Assembly (NCBI RefSeq): GCF_030272615.1
Contig: NC_081411.1
Coordinates: 827,752,897-827,816,896, forward strand
Length of the DNA stretch: 64,000 bases
Reading direction: 5' to 3'
DNA from: Cryptomeria japonica
Lineage: Eukaryota; Streptophyta; Pinopsida; Cupressales; Cupressaceae
This document shows positions 34,601 through 43,879 of this stretch, in pieces. The notes below the pieces were generated by a model that had not been told where the DNA came from, made no database searches, and saw only the letters and a list, made by a program, of their open reading frames with translations. Made by a program: the position numbers and the translations under genes. Numbering within the stretch: the first letter of the stretch is position 1; every line of letters starts with the position of its first letter.

Positions 34601-37357
34601 AGGTCTTTAAACAAGGGAATTTTTTTGTGAAAATTGTATGATCTGTGAAAAGGGTGTATAGATTTTAGGGAAAATCACAGATCTTTTAGGGAAAACTGCA
34701 TATAGATTTTTGCTTATATATAATAATTATAATTGTAATATATTAATATAATATATAATACAATATCTATATATATTATATATAATATAATTATAATATA
34801 TTAATATAATAATTTATTATAATTATATTATTATTGTATTATTAATAATATAACATATGAAAATAATATAATAATATATGTTTTTTCTTAAATCCGATAT
34901 TTTCCTGTTTAAATCCCAATTTTTTCAAAAAATCTTATACTTTTCATTTGCCAATTTTTTCCCCAAATGATTTTTTTTGCTGCTATACAGTTGTACTAAT
35001 GGTTTAGATATGTTTTTTTTCAAGATATAGAAGTTATTTTTTGGCTTTAAGCATGAAAATAAACAGTAGCATTATTAGTTAAAGTGAACATTTCTAGCTC
35101 TGCCAGAAAATATGTTCCTTTAGTCTAGTATCTGGCCTCCAATACAACACTTCAGTTTCAATCAGCAAATGTGCCATTTAGTGTCATTCCTTTGGTACTT
35201 CACTAGCAAAGCACTTTATTATTTATTTCCAATAATTACGTGTTGTTCTGTAATATCAATTTCTATGTGATGGAAGGCTTTTACATCAGTTACATTTTTG
35301 TTTACCACTACTACTAACTCAGTTTTAACATCAATTTTATGGGCTAGCATTAAATCTGAAACAAAGTTGTGGAATGTTATTCCAGGTTTGCTGCAGAGAT
35401 CTTTCATGATTTACATGAAGAAGTCATGGCAACTGCTGCAAGAGGGCATGGACTCATGATTCGTGTGCAACAACTTGAAGCTGAGTTTCCTTTAGTTGAG
35501 AAGTCTCTGATGTCTGAAAAAAACCAACTTCGTTTCGCATATGCAATGGGTAAGGCTTTACTGGATATGATTGAAGCTGCAGTTCCTTAAGTTGAAAAGG
35601 CTCTGAGATCTTGAGCTAAGCCCCTTCACTTTGTGTATGCATTGCCTAAGGCTTTACAAGATAAAGTGGAGGTTGAGTTTCATTGAGTTGAGGAGGAGGC
35701 TCACATGTCAGAATTTAATAAGCTTCATTTTACAAATACAATGCTTATATAAACAGAGGGAAGCATCTTGCAACATAGTAGTGCCTTTGTCATGTGCCCT
35801 GCTTTAAAATATTTATTATTAAAATATAATTCTGTTCCGATAAGACAAATAAACACTTTCCTGGAGGATGAATTCTTTTTTGCGTATCTGAAATTGCTTT
35901 GCTCAAGAGGGCTATGGAGATGAGAGATTCGTTGTGATTCTTTCTTTGTATAGATGCTGTTGCCTGTGTACTAATAAATTCGTTGCAGGGATTTAACATG
36001 AATTATACCAGTCATGTGGATGCATAAGTTCTATTTTTTGTAGAAATTAGAATCCATTTTCAATATGGTACAAAATGTATGATATTAGGCAATTCCTGAC
36101 TTCTGTTGAGTTATTTTTTTTTAGCTATTTTAAATCACTAGACAATAATACATCCAAAATGCCTATAGATTATTTTACCGACTTATACTGTAGGTTTCAT
36201 ATTTCAAAGTAAAGTATAAGTCACATATCAATGATATTGGATTGCATACCCATATTTTTGAAATGATTTTCTATTTCAAAAGCTTCTGATTGTTGATCTG
36301 GAACTTGGTACTGAATATTTCAGATTTTAAATGAGGTTCACAACTCAATACTAATAGCTATATTAGATGGCAGGTTTCATACAAATTGAGATTCCACTTG
36401 CAATCAATCACGTGAAGGGTGGTTTGGAAAATTAAAGCACTTTATATATTGTTTGCTTCTGCAGATTTTCAAACTATAAATGAAATTTTAGATGGTTAAT
36501 ACCTTAAATTAGTTATCATCTTTCCTAAGTTCAAAATTTTACTTAGTTGAATGTTTGCATTGCAATCTCTTATAGTTGAAGCTATTATAGAAACAGCCGC
36601 TGTTATTGTATTTGTTATATCGTTGACCTTTTTCTTTGCCTTATTCTTCTAAATCTCTACACGACAACGGACAAAATAATCTTGTTTTGATTAGTAAGTC
36701 TTAATGATTGAAGAGGGCAAATATTAATTCTCTGAAAAATTTACTTAAGTGAAAATGTATATATCCCATTTCTCTTGTATCAAATTCTAGGAATTTGTTC
36801 ACATGTTTCTTTGGTAAATAGTATCCAGGTTTTAAGAATTGCAGTGACTGTTTTCCTTGCAGGTGCTGATTGGCATGCTAGTATTCGCAATGACCAGAAC
36901 CATTTAACTCAAGGTGACTTGCCTCGGTTTATTCTCAACTCGTATGAGGAATGTCGAGGGCCTCCAAGGCTGTTTCTTTTGGACAAGTATAATAACATTT
37001 GCATTATATATATTTTTTTTCACAAGATTTACTATTAATGATATCAAGTTTCCACAATTCATAGCGAATTAATGTAGTTGTTTCTTTACACAATCTAATC
37101 CAGAAACAACTACATTAAGATTTACTATTTTATTAGATATGGATCATTTTCTTGGGTATCCTTAGGACACTGGATTTAGGTTTTCAATGATTCTTAACTT
37201 CTAAGGCTTCTATTATGTTTGCAGGTTTGATGTTGCAGGTGCAGGTGCTTGTTTGAAGAGATATACAGATCCTTCATTTTTCAAAATGGAATGGGCTAGC
37301 ACTGAACTCATGAAAGCTGAAAAAGCTCAAAGAGATAAGAAAGCGCGCAGAGTAAAG
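19451..37357 (+). CDS. SCAR: SCAR/WAVE protein, N-terminal SCAR homology domain (partial gene)
   Basis: SCAR/WAVE is the subunit of the WAVE regulatory complex that activates ARP2/3 and so drives branched actin assembly; in plants it shapes trichomes, pavement cells and tip growth. Four exons (19451-19605, 35386-35549, 36863-36986, 37225-37357) have GT/AG borders and consistent phase and give 192 codons. The protein starts [20 protein letters not shown] and keeps the hallmarks [65 protein letters not shown] and [15 protein letters not shown]. This is the SCAR homology domain that binds the other complex subunits. The proline-rich middle and C-terminal WH2/acidic module should lie in later exons, which I could not find before 64000. 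Introns are 15780, 1313 and 238 bp. No stop interrupts the exons, so the gene looks alive. The paralogue (SCAR1-4 type) cannot be assigned. Confidence 0.9.
21342..21542. mobile_element. Short ACTCG-rich MITE, hAT-like
   Basis: A 201-bp block dense in ACTCGG/CGAGTCC motifs in both orientations, unlike its AT-rich surroundings. It begins CATAG like the larger element at 62595. It is flanked by ATTTATAG (21334-21341) and TTTTATAG (21543-21550), an 8-bp near-duplicate with one mismatch. The 3' terminal CTATG is missing, so the right end is eroded. Confidence 0.6.
22018..23435 (+). repeat. LTR with adjacent primer-site remnant
   Basis: Begins TGTTGGCATTTC and ends CTTACA after a CCCCCCCCTCTC tract, the usual end of a large class of plant copia LTRs. 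It is followed at 23437-23449 by TAAGTATCAGAAC, a decayed methionine primer site. No second LTR or pol is visible downstream, and the following bases do not repeat GAGAT that precedes the LTR, so this is a truncated element rather than a solo LTR. It shares style (TGTTGGCA start, TTTGTCATTGATGTC) with the reverse solo LTR at 25266-26474. Confidence 0.65.
23436..24873. other. Gene-free intronic stretch
   Basis: No domain, terminal repeat or RNA gene is recognised. A CTGTAATAACCCC string near 24390 resembles gypsy LTR starts but has no partner. Confidence 0.4.
24874..26886 (-). repeat. 3' LTR of the gypsy element, interrupted
   Basis: Aligns with 31432-32219 in two pieces, about 24874-25265 and 26475-26886, either side of the nested solo LTR. 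It ends at 26886 next to the purine tract. Its low-coordinate end is a variable run of CTGTAGCAATTA-type 12-mers. Compared with the other LTR it lacks about 30 bp near 25165. Confidence 0.8.
25266..26474 (-). mobile_element. Solo LTR nested in the gypsy 3' LTR
   Basis: 1209 bp running TGTTGGCAATTTGG to GGATCCCAACA on the minus strand, with the CACCCCTCCCTCTCAGTG tail of plant copia-type LTRs. A perfect 5-bp duplication GAGGA (25261-25265 and 26475-26479) flanks it. The other gypsy LTR at about 31838 shows the uninterrupted site (GGTAGAGGATGCTTTTATAA). There is no internal domain, so it is the product of LTR-LTR recombination. Confidence 0.93.
26865..28387 (-). pseudogene. Gypsy integrase and chromodomain
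   Basis: Minus strand, from high to low coordinates. The zinc-binding head includes [20 protein letters not shown] and [11 protein letters not shown] (27909-28160). The catalytic core includes [14 protein letters not shown] and [12 protein letters not shown] (27666-27887). The tail at 26865-27314 contains [13 protein letters not shown] and a chromodomain ([20 protein letters not shown], then [16 protein letters not shown]). The chromodomain defines a chromovirus and is thought to steer integration toward particular chromatin. Stops and frame changes separate the blocks. Confidence 0.88.
28302..28469 (-). repeat. 84-bp in-frame tandem duplication in gypsy pol
   Basis: The segment after RNase H encoding [22 protein letters not shown] and KSQLLV occurs twice, 84 bp (28 codons) apart (anchors AAAAGTTGAG at 28302 and 28386). 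It keeps the frame locally and lengthens the RNase H-integrase linker. Confidence 0.85.
28388..30330 (-). pseudogene. Gypsy protease, reverse transcriptase and RNase H
   Basis: Protease motif [12 protein letters not shown] near 30230, followed by [14 protein letters not shown] has [51 protein letters not shown] and a catalytic FFDDILIYS (about 29195-29225) in place of the commoner YxDD or FVDD. RNase H reads [18 protein letters not shown] and [18 protein letters not shown] (28470-28610). Frameshifts (for example between 29526 and 29510) and stops break it. Confidence 0.88.
30361..31272 (-). pseudogene. Gypsy gag
   Basis: Starts near 31272 (MTMNDEW) with one early stop. The retrotransposon gag core reads [20 protein letters not shown], and a zinc knuckle ([15 protein letters not shown]) lies near 30500-30540. 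The product would package element RNA. A related gag fragment lies at 40190-40620, outside this element. Confidence 0.85.
31432..32219 (-). repeat. 5' LTR of the gypsy element
   Basis: 788 bp, minus strand TGTAATGTCCCC to CTACAACA. It contains the uninterrupted version of the site into which the solo LTR went in the partner LTR. Its low end (31435-31488) is a tandem run of four to five 12-mers (GATTACTGTAGC). Confidence 0.85.
32220..33741. other. Gene-free intronic stretch
   Basis: No recognisable coding family. It may include the internal region of the reverse element whose LTR and primer site lie at 33743-34134, but I see no gag or pol motif and no second LTR. Confidence 0.4.
33743..34134 (-). 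repeat. Reverse LTR (33755-34134) with primer binding site
   Basis: On the minus strand a 380-bp block starts TGTTGTAGTAACTAGG and ends CAACTTGTACA, followed at once by the methionine primer site TGGTATCAAAGC (33743-33754). That is a complete copia-style LTR end. No partner LTR was found to the left, so the element is truncated or rearranged. Confidence 0.6.
34135..35385. other. Intron end with (TA)-rich block
   Basis: No gene is recognised. 34715-34880 is almost pure A/T (TATAATATAATTATAAT type). The acceptor of SCAR exon 2 ends the stretch. Confidence 0.5.
35386..35549 (+). CDS. SCAR: SCAR coding exon 2
   Basis: 164 nt encoding [40 protein letters not shown] and a less conserved tail [15 protein letters not shown]. 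It begins after TTCCAG and ends at the donor GTAAGG (GT at 35550). It enters with one base completing a Glu codon and leaves with one base of a Gly codon. Its last 76 bases are the first unit of a 96-bp tandem triplication that continues into the intron. Confidence 0.92.
35474..35761 (+). repeat. 96-bp triplication of the exon 2 tail
   Basis: Units start at 35474, 35570 and 35666, exactly 96 bp (32 codons) apart. Unit 1 encodes [13 protein letters not shown] and holds the splice donor. Unit 2 reads IEAAVP, stop, VEKALRS. Unit 3 reads VEVEFH, stop, VEEEAHMSE. Units 2 and 3 lie in the intron, have stops and have lost the GTAAGG donor (unit 2 has CCTAAGG at the same place). Confidence 0.88.
36863..36986 (+). 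CDS. SCAR: SCAR coding exon 3
   Basis: 124 nt after CTTGCAG. Encodes [40 protein letters not shown] and D plus two bases of Lys, ending at donor GTATAA (GT at 36987). The DWH and [16 protein letters not shown] strings are near-invariant in plant SCAR proteins. Confidence 0.93.
37069..37118. repeat. Perfect 17-bp inverted repeat in SCAR intron 3-4
   Basis: Arms 37069-37085 (TTAATGTAGTTGTTTCT) and 37102-37118 are exact reverse complements around a 16-base loop. Direct copies of AAGATTTACTATT (37024-37036 and 37117-37129) flank the hairpin. It sits in the 238-bp intron before exon 4. Confidence 0.85.
37225..37357 (+). CDS. SCAR: SCAR coding exon 4
   Basis: 133 nt after TTTGCAG. Encodes [20 protein letters not shown] and a basic, charged tail ([25 protein letters not shown]), ending in phase at AAAG|GTATTA (GT at 37358). 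In relatives the next exon opens with a KxxSxWRNG motif. I did not find that motif downstream. Confidence 0.92.
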
Positions 37358-38273
37358 GTATTAATTTCAATGTGTTTAAAAAAAAAAACTTGTCTTTCAC
37401 ATATCATATGCATATTCTGTCTCTCACAGTAGTATTTTTCAAGAATTCATGAATACAAGGTCTGAAGAGGATATATGTTACGAATTTCCTACATTGATTT
37501 GTAATTGGCTATTCCAAGAATTCGAATAATTTATTAAAGAAATCCTTTTCCAAAACAAAGAAATTTAGAGTATGTTTCTTTCTTTATAATTCTTAAATGA
37601 AATAGAAAAGATAAAATTACAATGAAAAGGAATCTAAATCTTAGCCTTTTTTTTTGTTATGAAAAAGAGCTAGACAAATTTTGAAAGAAAATACAAGAAA
37701 TCACTCATTCACATGAAAGACAGAATTTGCATGGAGAAACACCACCAGGTTAGAAAATTTCACCATGAAATTTGGAAATGTCTTGTTACTTCTAGAACAC
37801 TTTATGACAAAGATATAGAGGCATATGTTCACTTTGCAACAATTAGATGTTACACTGATTCATCCTTTACAAAAACTGCTGCATTGGAACAATTAGACTG
37901 TGATTCCTCCTTTACAGAAACTTCTGTGTTGCAAATTGCTGCATCAGAATCCTATAATCTTGACCGTTCTCCTACTGCCTTCACCTCCCAAGTGTGACAG
38001 TCACTTTTTCAGTTTCTTGACTCTTAAATGAAAGGCAAATCTGTTGTTAGTTATATAACCATCTTGCCTTCCTCTACTAATGTGCTGGGATTGGATGTAC
38101 CAAATGGTGGCATTAGTTACCCCTCCTTCAAGATGCAAGGTGTCAAATTCGATAGCCTCTTTTTAAAGCATTGGGTTCAATGAGAAATATGTATGCAATT
38201 TCCGCAACCAAGCCCTCACTGAGGAATTACTAGCACCATCAAAAGTTGGAGTAGTGATTTTTCCCAAATGGTG
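37358..38273. other. Start of the next SCAR intron; no gene seen
   Basis: Intron by inference from the exon 4 donor. A 94-codon ORF at 37713-37997 contains an imperfect 60-bp internal duplication (around GATTCATCCTTTAC and GATTCCTCCTTTAC) but matches no SCAR exon or other family I know. Confidence 0.45.
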
Positions 38274-38708
38274 CTAAATGTCTTTTCTCTCTTCATACCT
38301 TCTCCTCCCATGCCTAGTTGCTTTCTTCATTTCATAGAAGTCCCTGAAGGTCCAATCGCTGCGTATGGCAGGGCTTAAGGCATAGCATGCATCATGCAAT
38401 CCTGTCATGTCTTCATCCGAATCAGGTGGTTCTTCCCCAATACCTACTGCTACTTCTTTGTCCAGAAATCTAGCCCTGAAGGTTATTGTATTAACTGAAG
38501 CTCTCCCACCACCAGCTGAAGCTTTTTCTCCACCAGAACTGCTGCCTTCAACACTATTTTGAACGGGCCTATAAGCACTTAGCTGCTGGCTTATTCTTCT
38601 TAAAAGTTGAATCATCTCTCTCATGCTATCCCTTACGCATTGCTTTCTTTTCCCTTTGCTTGTATTTTTGATCCCTGTCAGTAATCGATCCACAGGCTGG
38701 TAGGAAGA
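38274..38708 (-). CDS. Possible gag-type ORF next to a reverse LTR
   Basis: An open frame on the minus strand begins right after the primer site at 38711. It includes DRLLTGIKNTSKGKRKQC, a REMIQLLRRISQQL helix, a Gly/Ser-rich linker and an acidic/aromatic end (SDEDMTGLHDACYAL, TFRDFYEMKKATRHGRRR). Position just downstream of LTR and PBS suggests a retrotransposon gag or leader protein, but the sequence matches no gag I recognise. The frame continues open upstream through the PBS into the LTR to 38816, which is likely accidental. Confidence 0.35.
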   Translation of the reverse strand, partial: SSYQPVDRLLTGIKNTSKGKRKQCVRDSMREMIQLLRRISQQLSAYRPVQNSVEGSSSGGEKASAGGGRASVNTITFRARFLDKEVAVGIGEEPPDSDEDMTGLHDACYALSPAIRSDWTFRDFYEMKKATRHGRRRYEERKDI

Positions 38709-38710
38709 TG

Positions 38711-38723
38711 GCTCTGATACCAC
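38711..38723 (-). other. Primer binding site of the reverse element
   Basis: Minus-strand GTGGTATCAGAGC, identical over TGGTATCAGAGC to the complement of initiator methionine tRNA, directly after the LTR end. Confidence 0.65.
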
Positions 38724-39408
38724 TGATATATACCAGCTAATAAAGCATAACTGTAAACAGACTTCTACAGTATTCTCAGATATAAGGAAATTGATTTTAT
38801 AAACTGTCCAATCCACAGATTAACATAAAGACTCAGAATTTTGATGCTTAGAATACCAAGATCAATTATTTGATTCATGTCATTAACTTAGAAAACCAAG
38901 ATCAATTACTTGATTCATGCCATTAACTTAGCACACATCCACAGTCTGAGTGGGTCTTGTTTGCAAATAATAGAGTTTACAAAACCAGACTTTAGAAATG
39001 CATATGCCACATGTGAAATAGATTCATATTGGAATTCTTTACTCCAGGCGCTGGTCCTTGTCCACCCACTATAGTAGATAGGGAGGTTGTGTTTAGATGC
39101 ACAAGCTCTCTTAGTCAAACAAACAAAGATCTGTTGCAAACTTGGAAGTGACAATCTTCAATAAACATCCCTGTCCCAGTGCTATGCTGAGGATGATTCT
39201 GAGTGCGATTCCTCTGTTTTCTCCTTGCATAGATTGCCGAATGGCGAATGGTCATATACTGCTTCAGATCTCAATTTTAAACTGATGTCACCTGAATTCA
39301 TTGACTCCCTTTGGTTTACTCCAGTTTTAATTCTCAGCTTGGTGTCTGATTATTAGCTGCATACGTTTTATGCAAAGACAATGATATTCTGCAATACTAA
39401 CATCAACA
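38724..39408 (-). repeat. Reverse LTR, about 685 bp
   Basis: Minus strand TGTTGATGTTAG to TATATATCA, next to a perfect primer site core. It includes a 40-bp direct duplication (38851-38890 and 38891-38930) with few differences. No second LTR was found to the left, so the element is incomplete or its other LTR has decayed. Confidence 0.55.
38851..38930. repeat. 40-bp tandem repeat, two copies
   Basis: Units of 40 bp containing CCAAGATCAATTA and TGATTCATG, head to tail, with about four differences; inside the reverse LTR. Confidence 0.88.
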
Positions 39409-40189
39409 ATCCATATATATATATATATTAGGTAACCGACTCAAAAGAAACAGTCCCAAGGCTCAGATTGGCCTCTTAAGGCACTTATTAAATTTGAAAA
39501 TAAAACAACATGTCAGCTGTTGATTTTAAGGTAGTGCTCGTTAACCACATGCAAACATCAGATCTGTTGCCTTCCCAATCATAGACGATAAGCTCTTATC
39601 GTCACCCCCGAGCACGCTACATAAATTTCTCACCATCAATTGATCTGCTTGTACATGAATTCGATCTGCCTGATTACGATCGAACTTGCTGTTTTATCTC
39701 TGTTCCATAGAGTGAAGACCACGTCCATATATATCCATCGAAAGGAGATATCCAAGAGTTGGCTCTCATCAAGGAGGCACAACCTTCATGAAGCATCGCA
39801 TGCCTTCAAATGAGGGGTGGTGGACTTTAACCAAAAGTCGGCCCCTTTGAAACCATTCCGATAAGTCAAACTCGATAATGTATGTTTATTTTAAAACTTG
39901 ATAATGCATATGTGACTTAATAAAGATATTAAAGGATTAATATAAGTTGATAGATTCATCAAATGTGTAAGGCCAATAGGCCATTCACACATTTGATCTT
40001 GCCAAGTCAGCATCTAGGATTTCTACCGACGCTATATCATCAACATCAGCCTCTAAGGTGACATTATTAAAATTAATAATAGTTCAGATTTATTTATAAT
40101 TATAATTTATTACTTAGTTATTCATTTATTAAAAATTAAAACAAATGATCTGGCTGACCTGGTGTCTAATTGGGATTATTATAGAGAGT
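39409..40189. other. No gene seen
   Basis: Mixed AT-rich sequence with a short TATATATATATA run near 39412. No family is recognised. Confidence 0.45.
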
Positions 40190-40620
40190 CCTTCAAGAAA
40201 TAAGAACTTGAGTCTATTTCTGGTAATATTTGCCACCATGATTCATATTCTTTGGAACTATCTTACATATTTTTCCTCTATACCCCCGTTGCCTTAGTTG
40301 TGTTAACTCCTTTAAATGCATCTTTGGTTTTTTTCTATCAAACTTTTTGATGAGTCTTTGTGTGAAGTTGGTGTATGTTACAATTAGATGATGCCCTTGT
40401 GTAACTAGCCCCTGATGCCACCATTCATGTGCTAATCCCTCTAAGTGAAGAATGGCAAATTTAATGGCTTCGTATTCTGTCATGGAGCTAATAGAAAGAT
40501 AGGTATCTAGTTTTTGGATCCATGCTTGTGCAGTGACCTTCCCCTGAACCATCAAAAGTGGGAAGAGTCATCTAAATCTTTGTTGTAATCCTTTGGGGAT
40601 GGTCTGCTATTGTTTGTCCT
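40190..40620 (-). pseudogene. Gypsy gag fragment
   Basis: Minus strand, open for 113 codons. AQAWIQKLDTYLSISSMTEY and AIKFAILHLEGLAHEWWHQG align directly with the gag of the intronic gypsy element ([31 protein letters not shown]). The fragment ends in frame-broken sequence, and neither protease nor LTR is seen beside it. It belongs to a related but distinct copy. Confidence 0.8.
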
Positions 40621-40639
40621 TTGAGTTCTTATTTCATGT

Positions 40640-41453
40640 TGTGTTCCATCATTTTGTTTTAGACTTCATTGTTATTTCGGCTCTTTTTTTTTTAAAAGGT
40701 TGTTAGGTTCCTTTGAAATCCCTCCTTTACTCTTTATCAAAAACATTGGAAATGCATTTAATGTGGGTGGCACATTTGAGAAATGCATTTAATATTGGAG
40801 ATCATGTTTTAGTGAGTACATGGCTTGGCTTATGTCTTAGTGTGAAGGGCACATTGAGCAAAAACATTTAATGCAGGTTCAAATGAGACAAGTCATTTTG
40901 GACAGCTGGATTAGAGAGAGCATTTGGTTTTCCTTGGAGGGTATAGTGACTTTGGTCTCAAAGTCAAACTTGGGTGCACTCATTGAAAATCTACTTGGAT
41001 GCAATGATTATTGGTGCCTCAGTGCATTGATTAAGGGTGGTTAGAAAACTAATTAAGTTTTCCCTCTCTTGTTGTTCTCTTGCCTATAAATAAAAGGTTT
41101 GGAATGGAGGTTAGACATTAATTTTGGTTGATTATTTTGGAGCATGAAGTGGGATGTGTGGATCTCATTTGTTCTTGGATTGGTTTCATGAGAACTTTAA
41201 CCACTGTTGTTCATTGTTGTTGAAAGTAATATCTTGCATGGTTTCCTCTTTGATTGAAAGTTTTGATCTCCTGTGAAGGCCCAAACCTTGATATTGCATT
41301 GTAACTATTTTGTTGGTGAGAATATATTGGTTTGGTTTTTAGAGGCTGCATTTTTTCCTTAAAGAGTTTTTCCAAGGTATATCTTGTTTCTTTCTCCCTC
41401 CCTTGTGTGGTTGTTCAATTATTTTATTCATTCTTGTTATCTTTATCTTTAGT
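40640..41453. other. No gene seen; LTR-like tail
   Basis: The end (41250-41400, TTGCATTGTAACTATTTTG and TTTTTCCTTAAAGAG) has the style of a copia LTR tail, but neither start nor primer site can be placed. The hAT element is inserted at its right edge. Confidence 0.35.
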
Positions 41454-41461
41454 GTTGTTAC
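41454..41461. other. Target site duplication of the hAT element (left)
   Basis: GTTGTTAC, identical to 44852-44859. Confidence 0.93.
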
Positions 41462-41775
41462 CTAAGTCACCAGGTTCGAATTCGAATTCGAAGTTCGACA
41501 ACTTTGAAATTCGAATGAAGTTCGATGCGGAAAAAATTCGAAATGTATAAAATTCGAATTAAATTCGCCATATGTAATTTTTTACAATTTTTAATAAATA
41601 TATGTAATATATCTATAAAATTGCCTAAATAGTTTAACATTGATAAATAGATTTGAAATCATTACAAAAAGATGACACATTTATAAAATATAAACCATAG
41701 GAAACATATGCTTTCACAATTGCAAAGATGTTCTTTTGTCAAAAAGGTACAATAACAGTCAAAAAATTTAGAATT

Positions 41776-43769
41776 TTAAAATAACTCTAAGTCATCAAGA
41801 GCACTTGGTTGGGATGCCAAATCATCATCATCTATATCACTACTCAGTTCATCATCTGCAAAGTCAGGCTCATCTGCATCTGGCATTGCTATGCCTTCAA
41901 GAGTTTGTTCTAAAGAAGTGTTCTTTGTTGATTTGTTCATCAGCAATTTCAAATTGCTGCGAACATAGACAAGATCTCCCAACTTTCCAGTCAGCAATTT
42001 GTTCCTCTTTTTGGAATGGATGTGGTCAAAGCAACTCCAGTTCCTCTCACAAGCTGATGAACTTGCTCCCTGACTCAAAATTCGAATAGCAAACTCTTGT
42101 AGTTCAGGAGCTGATGATCCATAAGCGATCCACCATCTATATCCAGGCATACGTGGCGAGTCATATTTGACTTCTGCCCCTCCAAACATCCCTTCTCCTC
42201 TCTTGTATTGCCAACTTTGATCTCTGATTAGTGCTGCAGTTTCTGGATCTGGTACATACCTGCTAATGGCTTGGTAAAGCCCTGCCATGATTTCATTATC
42301 ACCCCTTCTATCAATAGAAAACAACTTAGGCTCCCAAAAGCAAGCTGCTGCATGTAAAGGTGTGTGCATCATTTTCCATCTGCAATCAACTGTCTCCCAT
42401 ATCTGCATATATTCAGCTTCTTCATTATTTAGTGCTTTTTGAATAGATTCCTTACACCGGTCCATGCTTTCATAAAGCATGCCATGGCAAGGAGTGTCAC
42501 CATCAACCATACAAAGCACATCAACAATTGGTTCACATACAAGCAAAACTTTTGCTGCACTTTCCCAGAAATTACTGTTTAGGATGATTCGCTCTATGTT
42601 CTTCCCCTTAGGGCCTTTAGAAAGCACTGAACTTTCCCACTGATTGGAACAAATAATAGATCTCAAAGCTGCTTTTTCTTCAACCACTCTTTTCAAAGTG
42701 ATATAATATGAAGCAAATCTTGTTTCACAAGGCCTCAACAATTCTTTTGATGCATGCTGCCTATAAATACTCAATGTGAGACGATGATTCCGTATGAAAT
42801 TTGCAATTGCTCTCCCTCTATGAATAGCTTCATTTACCCATGGGAATTTGGCCAAGTCATGAAGCAACAAATCGAGACAATGAGCTGCACATGGGCTCCA
42901 ATATATCTGTGGGTACTTCTCTACAATCAGCCTCCCAACTCCCACACAATTTGCTGCACTATTAGTTACCACTTGAACCACATTTTCCACCCCTACTTCA
43001 AGAATGGCTTCTCTAATATTTGAAAAATATACTCTGAAGTTTTCTTGTGGTTCATGGTGTCAATGACTTTCAAAAACACAACACCTTCAGGACAAGACAC
43101 CAAAACATTAATCAATGGCCTTTGACACATATCTGACCATCCATCACTCAATATGGTGCAACCTGTTTCCTTCCAAGTGGCTTTGACATCAGCTAATTTT
43201 TCAGTCACTCTATCTTTTGACCTCTGCAAAAGAGTTGTCAGGATAGCCTCTGAACTTGGGGGTGTGTACCCTTTGCCAAACTCTGCAATTTTCTGAACTG
43301 GATTATGGAAATGAGGATTTCTCGCAACATTGAATAGAATAGCACTTGTGTAAAACAAATCAGCAACTGCATCATCCACCTGTTGTTTCTCTACTGGTTT
43401 CCAAAAGCTGTTCAGTGTTCCACTCTGTTTCGATACACTCTGACTCATTGGTTTGGATTGCACAAAAGAGGAAGACATGATAGATGTGAATCTAGATATA
43501 TCTCCTTCAATTCGCTGTTTCTTTTGTGCCTTCTTCATTTTGCCTACCATTGAAGCAGTCGACTCTTTCTCTAGAATAGCTTTAAGTTCTGGAGTTGCAC
43601 CTATGCATGCTTGAACACCTCCACCTGGACCCCCTGTATTAGCAAGGAAGTGGTCCCTAAGCCTTGTTAAAGTTCCAATTATAGTTCCTTGACATAGGTT
43701 ACATTTGATGTGAGTTCCATTTCGGGTCACATGCTTCCATGCCTCAGAAGTTGATTTGGGAGGAGCCAT
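41776..43769 (-). pseudogene. hAT transposase with one frameshift
   Basis: The N-terminal open frame 42993-43769 (258 codons) has a BED zinc finger (TSEAWKHVTRNGTHIKCNLC, then RLRDHF), a basic linker and the DUF659/RNase H-like start (CTILSDGWSD, VFLKVIDTMNHKKTSEYIF). The second frame (404 codons to 41776) carries ENVVQVVTNSAANCVG, YWSPCAAHCLDLLL and the hAT dimerisation domain (ELQEFAIRILSQGASSSACE, RNWSCFDHIHSKKRNKL). The frames meet near 43010-43040 with a shift, so the protein breaks in the DUF659 region. Otherwise no stop occurs over about 660 codons. Either a recent mutation or a sequencing error could explain it. Confidence 0.93.
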
Positions 43770-43879
43770 TAAATGAAAATCTGCATGTTTGGAAAGAAAA
43801 ATTTAAAAAAACACACTACATTTATTTCAACCTTTCAAAATAGAAATACTTTTAAGTTTAAAGTTTTAACAATTTCACA

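Larger units (their letters stand above)
19606..35385 (+). other. Giant SCAR intron (15,780 bp)
   Basis: Donor GTGAGA at 19606 and acceptor TTCCAG ending at 35385 join a split Glu codon (GA|G) exactly as in the family. The intron holds a 201-bp MITE, an LTR with PBS, a 7.3-kb gypsy element with a nested solo LTR, and a reverse LTR. Between these, 19.6-21.3, 23.4-24.9, 32.2-33.7 and 34.1-35.4 kb show no recognisable gene. Confidence 0.88.

Noticed and set aside
35369-35590. A separate 73-codon small gene
   Set aside because: It is SCAR exon 2 read through its splice donor; frame and acceptor fit the SCAR model.
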